Source of the DNA: Trichloromonas sp034002365
Lineage (GTDB): Bacteria; Desulfobacterota; Desulfuromonadia; Desulfuromonadales; Trichloromonadaceae
Direction: 5' to 3'
DNA length: 6,436 nucleotides
Assembly (NCBI GenBank): GCA_034002365.1
Contig: JAVFAR010000143.1
Span: 1 to 6,436 of the forward strand
Part shown: positions 1 through 5,881 of the stretch, piece after piece
Position numbering within the stretch: the stretch's first letter is position 1
Layout of the letters: each line of letters opens with the position of its first letter
Made by a program: the position numbers and the translations under genes
Notes under the pieces: model-generated
The model's input: the letters and a program-made list of their open reading frames with translations, nothing else
What the model was told of the DNA's origin: nothing
The model's database searches: none

Positions 1-321
1 CACTCGTACTTTGGCCAAATCTATGCCAACATCATTCAGTGCGGCTAATAATTCCTTGAGTATTTTAGGCTGAGTGGTTTTGCCTCGTTCGGGTATTGAA
101 TCGCTCGTTAGATTTGGCTTTATCCATACTTCTTTGCTCTCAAATAATTTTTTAGTAATACTGGGTTGGGATAGGTACTTCAACAAAAAAGATCTGGCAT
201 CTTCTGGCTCATCCAAAAAACAAGAAAGAACGTTATGCGCTTCTTCATATACCTTTGCGAAGATTTCTTCTGTATGGTGAGGAAAAAGACCTAGCTGCAT
301 ATTCGAACCCTGCTCAATCAT
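1..321 (-). CDS. DUF362-like protein, 5' part only (C-terminus beyond window)
   Basis: An open frame of 107 codons runs to the window edge without a stop. Residues about 66-101 read VWIKPNLTS, then a TTQPKILKELLAALNDVGID stretch. This matches the start of DUF362 (COG2006) proteins, where an 'IKPNL' strand is followed by a 'TTxPxxxxxLxxxLxxxG' segment. Many DUF362 proteins also carry ferredoxin-like Fe-S motifs further on, but that part is not in the window. The biochemical role of the family is not settled. The ATG at 321 overlaps the stop of the upstream 977-aa gene in the 8-base string ATGATTGA, so translation is probably coupled. A second in-frame ATG at 300 is preceded by an AGGG 7 bases upstream and may be the true start, giving 100 visible residues. 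The first 60 residues (MIEQGSNMQLGLFPHHTEE onward) are not diagnostic. I am confident it is a gene and moderately confident of the family. Confidence 0.65.
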   Translation of the reverse strand, partial: MIEQGSNMQLGLFPHHTEEIFAKVYEEAHNVLSCFLDEPEDARSFLLKYLSQPSITKKLFESKEVWIKPNLTSDSIPERGKTTQPKILKELLAALNDVGIDLAKVRV

Positions 322-3247
322 AGAGAAAAATTGAATCTTGTAATTCATCGAGGCCAGCTTTTGTGGCAAGTAACTCTTGGAGTTTGTTAAGTGTCATATT
401 TTCGGACTTAATTACAAGGGTATTGTCACTTTCCCTGGAAATAAAAGAGCACTGGACATTAGTACTCAAATCTATATTAATACTCAAAAGCTTGGCAATC
501 TCGATTAACGCCAAAATGCTCAGATAGTTCCCTGTATTTGCAAAGCGTTCAATAACATCATGAACGGTTTTTTCAGCATTAATATTGGTATTTTGTGAGT
601 GTTGAACTATTTTCGCTAACAGAGATATACGATCATTTCCTTCTGAAATAACCTTGTATAGTTCAGTTTCTGATAAATCATTTCCTGATAAAATACAGAG
701 AACTAGTTCTAGAAAAAGACAACGTTTATAGTAATGTGGAGATCCAAAGCTGCTAAATAACGCTTTTGCTGAATTTATCTCATCTTTTGCTAGCGAAAAT
801 TCTCTTTTAGATAATAATCGCTTAACCTTTATTGATGCTAAAAGGCCAGAAACAAAGTAGCTCTTAGTTGTAGTAATAGGAGATATTATTGTTCTTGGAT
901 TTCTTAAAGATTTAGCGTACAGGCAATGTAATGCCTCAATTTCATTTGATTTAGTTTTTTCAGAGAGAAAAAATTGCTCGGCTTTTTCATAATAGGTATA
1001 GGCATCACCCAATTCAGAAAAATGTCTAAAATAATGACCAATTATAAAATGTGTAACTCCAAGAAAATAGGACGTAAATGGACTAGAAGCTCCCGTATAT
1101 GATAGTTGTTTTGCTCTAGTAATTAAGATGTCAAAATCTTTGACACCTTGCGTTGCCAAGCCCAACCGTCTCTCGCATTCTAGGCGTTCTGCTTCGAATC
1201 CTAAGACAACTGATTCCGGCATGAGATCTGAATATTCGGTTTTAAGCCAGGTAAACAGGCTTCTTGCCTCTTGGTACGATCCAGAAAACAACAAAATCAA
1301 ACCTTCTAGATATCTGGAAAAAACATATGCAAACCCTCTAGAGTCAAAAGCTAACTTCACCGTGTTTATAAAGTTTGACATTTGACTTAGACCAACGGTT
1401 TCGATCCAATTTCTACCTCCATCGATAAATAAAGTTTCAGCAATAGCAATCTGTTGCTGCCGAATGAGAGAGTTAACAAGTTGTGGCCCAGCCCATGGCT
1501 GACCCGAACGATCAGCCTCCTCTAAAAGTTGCATTAGAATGCCCTCGTTTACAGAGCTGATTCTGGAAGCCAATGAAGTTGCAACTATGTCATGGATATA
1601 ATACAGGCAACGGCTATCACCATCCGCGGAAGGGTATTTTGACAACAATCCTTCGCTATATAGGACTTCGCGGTCTTTCTCTTTAATTGTTTCGAGTAAG
1701 CGGGGCTCGTAACAAACGCACAACATAATTTGCTGTATTGGATCAGATAGGTTTTCAAAAATTGAATGGTACAGTGTTTGGGTTTCAGTCGGAATACCGC
1801 GTGAACGGGTACTGGACTTCACCCATGAGACTAAACTAAATGTATGACCATTGAAGTTCTTATATACATCTGTACATTCCTTTAGTGATATATCCTTATC
1901 AAAGCTAAGAAGGAGCCTTACGCCATCTTCCAATGATGGTGAATCAAGGTTAAAGTTTATAGAAGTATCAAAACCAGGTATTGGTGCATACGAGTTGATA
2001 ATATATCGAATATTGCCACGCGGTGTAGCCCTTGTGATTCTCTGCCAAAGCGCACAAGCTCCTGTTTCCATGCCATTCAAACGTTCGACAAGAATAATCC
2101 CTTCTGAGGCCGTAACTGCTTCACTAATATACCCTACTAACATCTCTTCTGGAATCGAGCCAATATCAGCTTGACCATAACCAACGATAATTTCCATTAG
2201 CTTGGACAGCCCCTTCGATAGGAGTATTTTTGCTAAAGAATATGGGCAATTTACTTCTTTTTCTTCAACATAATATATCTTACGGTTACCAGTTGCTTTA
2301 GTTATTGAGTGCGAAAAAAAGGTTTTGCCGATCCCAGGGGCACCATAAACTATAATTGAGTTAGTTGATAAGTTTGAAGTTATTTCGGTTAGTGCAAAGG
2401 CCACCTCTTTTTCACGGAAATCATTTTTTATAGTTAAAGTATTCTTTAACGTACGGTCAAAAAAAGAAACTATAGACTTATATGTTACAGATGATTTGTC
2501 GTTAAATTTGCAAATTTCGATATGGTTCTTTTCGACTGGTACCGGCGTTACTCCGGTAACCGAAGGGTTAGAAGATCTCTTATCTACAATTTTAAGAAAA
2601 TACGTTCGTCTTGTTTCATAAAACACTAACAAACTAACACCCAGCCTAGTTATGTTATCATTAAACCAATCAGAGAGGTCACTTAACATGGCATTGCTAG
2701 ACTTAAGGTCTTTTGCTAGTGATGTCAGAAAGAATATTTTCATAATCATCATGATGTTTGCTACCTTTGACCCATCATGTGGGGTAGCCATGAAGACTAT
2801 GCCTTTGCAGCTATTTAATAAATTTTTATCGAAAGGGTTAGCCGAGTCATTTGCACGTCGCAACGCCTGTTTAGTTAAAAGACCGCCAAGACTATGAGAC
2901 ACGATGAAGATAGGTTTATCGGTCGGGATCTCAGTTTGTATTAAATGAAGCACCTCGACGCCTAAGTCCAAAAGTGGAAGGCTCGATCTTTTGAAATATG
3001 ATGAAGCTGTATTATAGTTGCCAACGTAAACACCATAATACCCCATATCCTCTAGTAACCACTTTGGCCAAAAAGCTCCATTCGGTGCTGTCCATGTTCC
3101 GCGACCTGATCCGTCCAGCCCATGCAGAAAAACTATGTTTGCAAGAATACCGGCGCGCTCAGGCAATATGACTTCAAATTTAGGTGATGAAGGGTCTACC
3201 TTGCTCATAGTTCTAATACCATTGACCTTCGGGTAGGGTAACTGCAC
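314..3247 (-). CDS. Alpha/beta-hydrolase - STAND NTPase - TPR protein (candidate defence effector)
   Basis: This 977-aa protein has three parts. Residues about 25-265 form a SERAC1/PGAP1-like alpha/beta hydrolase: an oxyanion-side HGLDGSG (42-48), a nucleophile elbow SHSLGG (117-122, Ser119), an ATPHDGS segment (154-160), an FYETRRT strand (209-215) and NHIEICKF (241-248) with probable catalytic His242. Glu211 or Asp222 is the likely acid. Residues about 280-560 form a STAND/NB-ARC-like NTPase: Walker A GAPGIGKT (302-309), a Walker B-like strand IILVERLNG (384-392) in which Glu-Arg replaces the usual acidic pair, an LDSPSLEDGVRLLL segment (434-447) typical after the NTPase core, and a winged-helix-like tail with HDIVATSLA (552-560). 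Residues about 600-970 are helical with TPR-like pairs, clearest at 640-667, 725-765 and 797-830. In this family type the TPR part senses, the NTPase switches and the hydrolase acts, probably on lipid or another ester. The substrate is not visible. The frame is intact. The GTG start has a GGAG 10 bases upstream; ATG at 3208 (Met14) is the alternative. There is no signal peptide, so it is probably cytoplasmic. The gene is AT-rich compared with ubiE. Confidence 0.88.
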   Translation of the reverse strand: MQLPYPKVNGIRTMSKVDPSSPKFEVILPERAGILANIVFLHGLDGSGRGTWTAPNGAFWPKWLLEDMGYYGVYVGNYNTASSYFKRSSLPLLDLGVEVLHLIQTEIPTDKPIFIVSHSLGGLLTKQALRRANDSANPFDKNLLNSCKGIVFMATPHDGSKVANIMMIMKIFFLTSLAKDLKSSNAMLSDLSDWFNDNITRLGVSLLVFYETRRTYFLKIVDKRSSNPSVTGVTPVPVEKNHIEICKFNDKSSVTYKSIVSFFDRTLKNTLTIKNDFREKEVAFALTEITSNLSTNSIIVYGAPGIGKTFFSHSITKATGNRKIYYVEEKEVNCPYSLAKILLSKGLSKLMEIIVGYGQADIGSIPEEMLVGYISEAVTASEGIILVERLNGMETGACALWQRITRATPRGNIRYIINSYAPIPGFDTSINFNLDSPSLEDGVRLLLSFDKDISLKECTDVYKNFNGHTFSLVSWVKSSTRSRGIPTETQTLYHSIFENLSDPIQQIMLCVCYEPRLLETIKEKDREVLYSEGLLSKYPSADGDSRCLYYIHDIVATSLASRISSVNEGILMQLLEEADRSGQPWAGPQLVNSLIRQQQIAIAETLFIDGGRNWIETVGLSQMSNFINTVKLAFDSRGFAYVFSRYLEGLILLFSGSYQEARSLFTWLKTEYSDLMPESVVLGFEAERLECERRLGLATQGVKDFDILITRAKQLSYTGASSPFTSYFLGVTHFIIGHYFRHFSELGDAYTYYEKAEQFFLSEKTKSNEIEALHCLYAKSLRNPRTIISPITTTKSYFVSGLLASIKVKRLLSKREFSLAKDEINSAKALFSSFGSPHYYKRCLFLELVLCILSGNDLSETELYKVISEGNDRISLLAKIVQHSQNTNINAEKTVHDVIERFANTGNYLSILALIEIAKLLSINIDLSTNVQCSFISRESDNTLVIKSENMTLNKLQELLATKAGLDELQDSIFLYD

Positions 3248-3261
3248 GCCATATTATCTCC
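3205..3261 (-). promoter_or_regulatory. Ribosome-binding site and overlapping 15-codon mini-ORF at the 977-aa gene start
   Basis: A GGAG (3258-3261) lies 5 bases before an ATG at 3252. That ATG opens a 15-codon frame (MACSYPTRRSMVLEL), out of frame with the big gene, whose TGA at 3205-3207 overlaps the ATG of Met14 of the big gene (ATGA). The same GGAG is 10 bases before the in-frame GTG at 3247. Either GTG is the start, or the mini-ORF is translated and ribosomes restart at the overlapping ATG. The geometry is seen directly; a regulatory role is inference. Confidence 0.3.
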
Positions 3262-3299
3262 ACAATATTTCAACTTATGGCATGTCTTGTTCAACACTA

Positions 3300-3332
3300 G
3301 GCTAACCGACTGGCTTTATGGCCGGTCCAGCC
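3300..3332 (-). other. Potential hairpin in the gap between the FRG gene and the hydrolase-NTPase gene
   Basis: On the minus strand GGCT-GG-ACCG near 3332-3323 can pair with CGGT-T-AGCC near 3308-3300, with an inner GGC/GCC pair around an ATAAA loop. The stem is interrupted by small loops and no T-run follows, so it is a poor intrinsic terminator. It could attenuate, protect or separate the two halves of the cluster. The 146-bp gap it sits in holds no convincing gene. The best frame is 19 codons (MNKDFPTHGW...) with a weak ribosome-binding site. A GGAGT/ACTCC inverted repeat with a GGAGGGG between its arms lies just after the FRG stop. Confidence 0.3.
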
Positions 3333-3393
3333 GTGAGTTGGGAAATCTTTGTTCATCTTTTTGACTTTTGGAGTTATGCCCCTCCGACTCCTC

Positions 3394-4188
3394 TTACCCA
3401 GCATATATCTTTAAGTCCAAAGCAAGCGATCGAGACAATCCCATTAAATCGCCATAAATACTCTTGCCGGAGATATTCATCTTGCGTAAAAGCGCAAAAA
3501 CGGATTCTATCTTGGCTCCAGGAAAGATGATTTTATTCATGGTGACCTCTTCATACCCAGGATCAGAAATAATTTCACTTATCCGTCGTCCTTTATTACC
3601 TGAGACAAGGAAGCATCCTGACTGTTTATCGATCCTTGCATTCAACCTTTGTGGTTCTGTCACCCACAGAACATTCCTGTTAAATCTATCAACATATTTT
3701 TTAAATATTTCATCTTGCCTTCCATTTATAGACTGTCTAGTTTCGTTAAACTCATTATCTTCTAATTTAATTATCTCTAAAGTCTTTTCCATAAGTTCAG
3801 TGTAATTAATGCAATAGAGGGCAATGTCTGGGCGCCGAACAATATCATATGTTTCTAATGCAAAGTACAGAGCCGCATATGGGCTTGTTGTAAAATCAAG
3901 AAGACGGGTTGGTACACCGTAATGCTGCATGATGGCCAGCCACTCGAGCAAACTGTTAGGCTGTATGTTCTCTTTATCATATAAATGAAAACGAGAAGAG
4001 AATTGCTCTATCGCATACCCCTCATACTTTTCTGCAAACTCTTTAGAATAATTCGACCCGCACCCACGCTCAAGTGTTGTTTGAAGCGCCCAGTTGGAGT
4101 CTGATTGCCCCCTATATATAAGAGGGTTGGGCAACTTATTGATGGCTGATACCAACTCTTCTTCAGAGGAGAGGATTGTTTCTCGCAT
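3394..4188 (-). CDS. FRG domain protein
   Basis: This 264-aa protein is a stand-alone FRG domain (PF08867), named for its N-terminal (F/Y)RG motif. Seen here are YRGQSDSNWALQTTLER at 25-41, then the strongly conserved block WLAIMQHYGVPTRLLDF at 83-99 followed by TTSPYAALYFALE, then QRLNARIDKQSGCFLVSG at 180-197 with the late Q-G-F pattern, and a C-terminal LRKMNISGKSIYGDLMGL segment at 234-251. All family landmarks are present in order, so the gene looks full length and intact. The biochemical activity of FRG proteins is not established to my knowledge. They are common in accessory regions, on mobile elements and near defence genes. The start ATG is 2 bp after the TAG of the 276-aa gene, with a GGGG-containing ribosome-binding site inside that gene's 3' end. 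This points to one transcript and coupled translation. It probably works together with the 276-aa protein. Confidence 0.92.
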   Translation of the reverse strand: MRETILSSEEELVSAINKLPNPLIYRGQSDSNWALQTTLERGCGSNYSKEFAEKYEGYAIEQFSSRFHLYDKENIQPNSLLEWLAIMQHYGVPTRLLDFTTSPYAALYFALETYDIVRRPDIALYCINYTELMEKTLEIIKLEDNEFNETRQSINGRQDEIFKKYVDRFNRNVLWVTEPQRLNARIDKQSGCFLVSGNKGRRISEIISDPGYEEVTMNKIIFPGAKIESVFALLRKMNISGKSIYGDLMGLSRSLALDLKIYAG

Positions 4189-4190
4189 GG

Positions 4191-5021
4191 CTATCCCCGT
4201 ATTCTTTCGTATTCACTTCTCATTTCCTTTAGGGCCATTTCCTCGGAGAATTTATCATCGTCAAAGGTTCTTTTTGCTGGGTCTCCACGGAGATGAATAT
4301 TCTTCGCGCGTTGTCCTTGCCTTTCAATGATTTTGGCTGACGCCTCGTTTCCGGTAGCAGCAACCGATTTTGTCACTCCAACAACCACATCTTGATTGAG
4401 AGAGTCACCATCGGTAACTACTTTCCCGCTGACGCCATTAACGGCTTGACAATAGATAGAAATCGGTTTTTGAAAAAGTTCATCTGCGTCCGTTGGGTTA
4501 GGGCCAGTGAAATGAGCTGTAAACCGCTTGAGGGCGTAAGCAGAGGACAACTTCTGGATAAATCCAGTTGGATCAGATATTGGATCAATGCGTACCTCTA
4601 TTTCGTTCACCCGGACGACATGGGTTGTATCGATCAACTTCTTCAATTTACTGGCAATGCCAGCCGAAGATGGGGATAGCTTTGATTTCTTTGCAATTGC
4701 CAGAAATCCTATGCGCAGATCATAGAGACAGATTGTGTACGGACTTTCTTCAAAGTACTCCTCCACAAAGTTACCAGATTCAATGTCGTACTTGGAAACT
4801 GTTGTTTTTGTTGTTCTCCCAACAGCCAAAGATCCACCATTTTCATCTATCTTCTTGATATTTCCAATGTGCCAAATGTAGTCTTGACGAAACTCAGACG
4901 ATGGTTTGGCTGATATTGCCTCTTTGAATAATTCCGAAGCAGACTTTTGGTCGTGCAGCCAAGAGGTTTGGCTTGGCCGGATAAATTTAATTCTGAACAG
5001 ATGAAGCTCTATGTCGCTCAT
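4191..5021 (-). CDS. Hypothetical protein, 276 aa, first gene of the cluster
   Basis: I do not recognise a named family. The frame is intact, with a strong GGAGGG ribosome-binding site (5025-5030) just upstream of the ATG. The protein begins with alternating beta-like segments (IELHLFRIKF at 4-13, YIWHIGNIKKID at 48-59). An acidic EEYFEESPYTICLYD (87-101) follows, then a strand GFLAIAKKS (105-113). A mixed region follows, with VRVNEIEVRIDPI at 136-148 and a FTGPNPTDADELFQKP segment at 171-186. The last 40 residues are charged and look helical (FSEEMALKEMRSEYERIRG). There is no signal peptide or membrane segment and no catalytic motif I can name. The layout (short strands, 'ESPY...', a hydrophobic strand, later 'PNP' and an 'AATGNEASAKI' segment) gives the impression of a phage-resistance-associated uncharacterised family such as the DUF4747 type, but I cannot support an assignment. 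It lies 2 bp upstream of the FRG gene, so it is probably its functional partner. Confidence 0.85.
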   Translation of the reverse strand: MSDIELHLFRIKFIRPSQTSWLHDQKSASELFKEAISAKPSSEFRQDYIWHIGNIKKIDENGGSLAVGRTTKTTVSKYDIESGNFVEEYFEESPYTICLYDLRIGFLAIAKKSKLSPSSAGIASKLKKLIDTTHVVRVNEIEVRIDPISDPTGFIQKLSSAYALKRFTAHFTGPNPTDADELFQKPISIYCQAVNGVSGKVVTDGDSLNQDVVVGVTKSVAATGNEASAKIIERQGQRAKNIHLRGDPAKRTFDDDKFSEEMALKEMRSEYERIRG

Positions 5022-5101
5022 ATACCCTCCGAAACACTACATTTAATGGACATCAACGGGGCCGTGAGCTGAGTATAGCGCAGCCCCTCAGCCTTGCTTC
5101 A
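5022..5101 (-). promoter_or_regulatory. Putative promoter and leader of the four-gene cluster
   Basis: On the minus strand a good -10 box TATACT lies at 5077-5072. At 18 bp spacing the -35 position (5101-5096) reads TGAAGC, which is weak. This would start transcription about 45 bases before the 276-aa gene. The box sits between GGGGC (5058 side) and GCCCC (5083 side) repeats and beside GCTG/CAGC, an arrangement that could serve a regulator. A weak -35 is compatible with activator dependence or low basal expression. The GGAGGG at 5025-5030 is the ribosome-binding site. The box itself is seen; promoter activity is inferred. Confidence 0.35.
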
Positions 5102-5161
5102 TTTTGTTTTATTAGCAATAGCTCGAGCCCATGGACCGTATTTTGGGCCGTCGCCAGGGAA

Positions 5162-5307
5162 TTACGCGAAGGTCACCCGATAGTACCTATCATCACTTAT
5201 TTCATTAAGAGTGACATGATCATTCTCGTTACTTTGTTCTAGAATATTTTTTACAACCGGAAACAGATCATTCCACGGTAATATTACGGTAAATCATTGA
5301 TTTTCAT
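5162..5307 (-). pseudogene. Likely frameshifted small gene or gene remnant
   Basis: On the minus strand 43 sense codons (5293-5165) ending in TAA at 5162-5164 read like true protein: VILPWNDLFPVVKNILEQ, then SNENDHVTLNEISDDRYYRV and TFA. This frame has no start codon after its upstream TGA. One frame over, an ATG at 5307 gives MKINDLP and then stops. Joining the two at that point (a single-base shift near 5287) would give a continuous protein of about 50 residues, MKINDLP-VILPWNDLFPV.... I infer a small gene broken by one indel, or the C-terminal scrap of a larger lost gene. No strong ribosome-binding site precedes the ATG. No family is recognised. Confidence 0.35.
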
Positions 5308-5362
5308 ATCACAGTATCTTAGAACAATAAACGTATATATTTTTTTCCAACTGCAAGGACTG

Positions 5363-5430
5363 ATATGCGTATCCGGGCGCATATAACCCAACGTCAATGT
5401 TCCTGTCATACATGACGCACCGGTGCGTGA
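5363..5430. repeat. Cluster of three consecutive dyad symmetries
   Basis: Three inverted repeats follow one another within 68 bp. ATATGCG (5363-5369) and CGCATAT (5378-5384) form a perfect 7-bp stem with an 8-base loop. GTCAT-AC-ATGAC occupies 5405-5416. ACGCACCGGTGCGT (5415-5428) is a perfect 14-bp palindrome that shares two bases with the previous dyad. TGACGC recurs at 5413, 5435 and 5462. Such density is unusual for random intergenic DNA and could be operators, a structured RNA or a recombination site. Nothing here decides between these. Confidence 0.5.
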
Positions 5431-5471
5431 TTTGTGACGCCTTGCCCTGTCTGGTTTAATATGACGCCGCC

Positions 5472-5515
5472 GTAACGGAACAAATTGTAACGGTGTGAAG
5501 CGAAGCGCGGTGTGA
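5472..5515 (+). repeat. Short tandem-like direct repeats (GTAACGG x2, GGTGTGA x2)
   Basis: GTAACGG occurs at 5472-5478 and 5487-5493. GGTGTGA occurs at 5492-5498 and 5509-5515, the first copy overlapping the second GTAACGG by two bases. An inverted CCGTTA follows at 5525-5530 and could pair with either TAACGG. The repeats are short and may be chance, but they continue the repeat-rich zone that starts at 5363. Confidence 0.35.
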
Positions 5516-5647
5516 TATGAGTTGCCGTTATCTGTTAAAGAACCCCAAGAGGGACGCTGCTTGTTATTTTGCTATTGATGAAAATTATCTCTGCCGATTT
5601 AGACAGTCTGTATAAACCGCCTACAGCCCGTCTACGGCACTACAACA

Positions 5648-5672
5648 CCAAGACCGCCTTAGCAAGTCTTGG
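5648..5672. repeat. Perfect 7-bp inverted repeat (CCAAGAC / GTCTTGG)
   Basis: CCAAGAC (5648-5654) and GTCTTGG (5666-5672) flank an 11-base loop. No T-run follows on either strand, so it is not an intrinsic terminator. It could be an operator or part of a structured transcript. Its meaning is unknown. Confidence 0.35.
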
Positions 5673-5738
5673 GGAGATGATATTTAATCCTCAAAAACAC
5701 ATCTTAACAATTCGAATTCCACTAACTCAATAAGCCAA

Positions 5739-5780
5739 AAGCCGCTCGCGGGCCAACAACCCGCAAACGGCTTCCTTTTT
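5739..5780. terminator. Hairpin terminator downstream of ubiE, possibly bidirectional
   Basis: AAGCCG (5739-5744) pairs with CGGCTT (5768-5773). After a 3x3 internal loop GCGGG (5748-5752) pairs with CCCGC (5760-5764) around a 7-base loop. On the plus strand a TTTTT run (5776-5780) follows after CC. On the minus strand the stem is followed by TTTT including its last two bases. It lies about 100 bases beyond the ubiE stop and directly after the stop of the in-frame tail, so it most probably ends the ubiE transcript and shields it from the cluster. Confidence 0.7.
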
Positions 5781-5881
5781 CAATCAATTCGCCCCATCTT
5801 CACACTCCCCCGCCAATGCACGCCATCGTCAATCCACGGCAAAACCTTAGCGCGGACATATTCCGTTCGGCAAGGGAATTT
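5780..5881 (-). pseudogene. 33-codon coding-like tail in frame after the ubiE stop
   Basis: Directly after the ubiE TGA the same frame stays open for 33 codons and ends in TGA at 5780-5782, touching the terminator. The last part reads EYVRAKVLP then WIDDGVHWRGSVKMGRID, a plausible protein C-terminus rather than random sequence. ubiE proteins normally end at the GVKP-type position, so this is unlikely to be a normal extension. It may be the 3' end of a neighbouring gene whose body was deleted, or chance. It could alternatively be reached only by readthrough of the TGA. No family is recognised. Confidence 0.25.

Larger units (their letters stand above)
5022..5881. other. Gene-poor stretch between the cluster and ubiE
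   Basis: This 860-bp stretch has no convincing intact gene on either strand. From left to right it holds the cluster promoter, a broken small gene (5162-5307), an AT-rich patch (about 5311-5347), a run of dyad symmetries (5363-5430), short direct repeats (5472-5515), an isolated 7-bp stem hairpin (5648-5672), a terminator (5739-5780) and a coding-like tail in the ubiE frame (5780-5881). A 32-codon plus-strand frame at 5517-5615 (MSCRYLLKNPKRDAACYFAI...) lacks a clear ribosome-binding site and I do not call it. I find no tRNA, integrase or insertion-sequence end. The stretch probably contains the junction between imported and core DNA. Confidence 0.6.

Noticed and set aside
74..280. 68-codon plus-strand frame at the left edge
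   Set aside because: The opposite strand reads as the DUF362-like protein, overlapping the upstream gene's stop, which explains this stretch better.
1128..2897. Plus-strand open frames of 80-110 codons inside the 977-aa gene
   Set aside because: They lie opposite an intact, domain-rich coding sequence, have no recognisable protein features and no ribosome-binding sites.
3318..4679. Plus-strand frames of 70-113 codons opposite the FRG and 276-aa genes
   Set aside because: They are shadows of two well-supported genes and have no protein family signals.
5387..5467. Integron attC-like site (ACCCAAC fits the RYYYAAC core)
   Set aside because: No matching GTTRRRY partner at a suitable distance and the nearby dyads do not fold into an attC-type arrangement.
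5517..5615. 32-codon plus-strand ORF MSCRYLLKNPKRD...
   Set aside because: No clear ribosome-binding site, no family resemblance, and of a length expected by chance in this gene-poor stretch.
5022..5881. tRNA gene, CRISPR array or reverse-transcriptase-linked RNA in the intergenic stretch
   Set aside because: No cloverleaf with a T-loop GTTCRA motif, no regularly spaced long repeats and no reverse transcriptase gene in the window.
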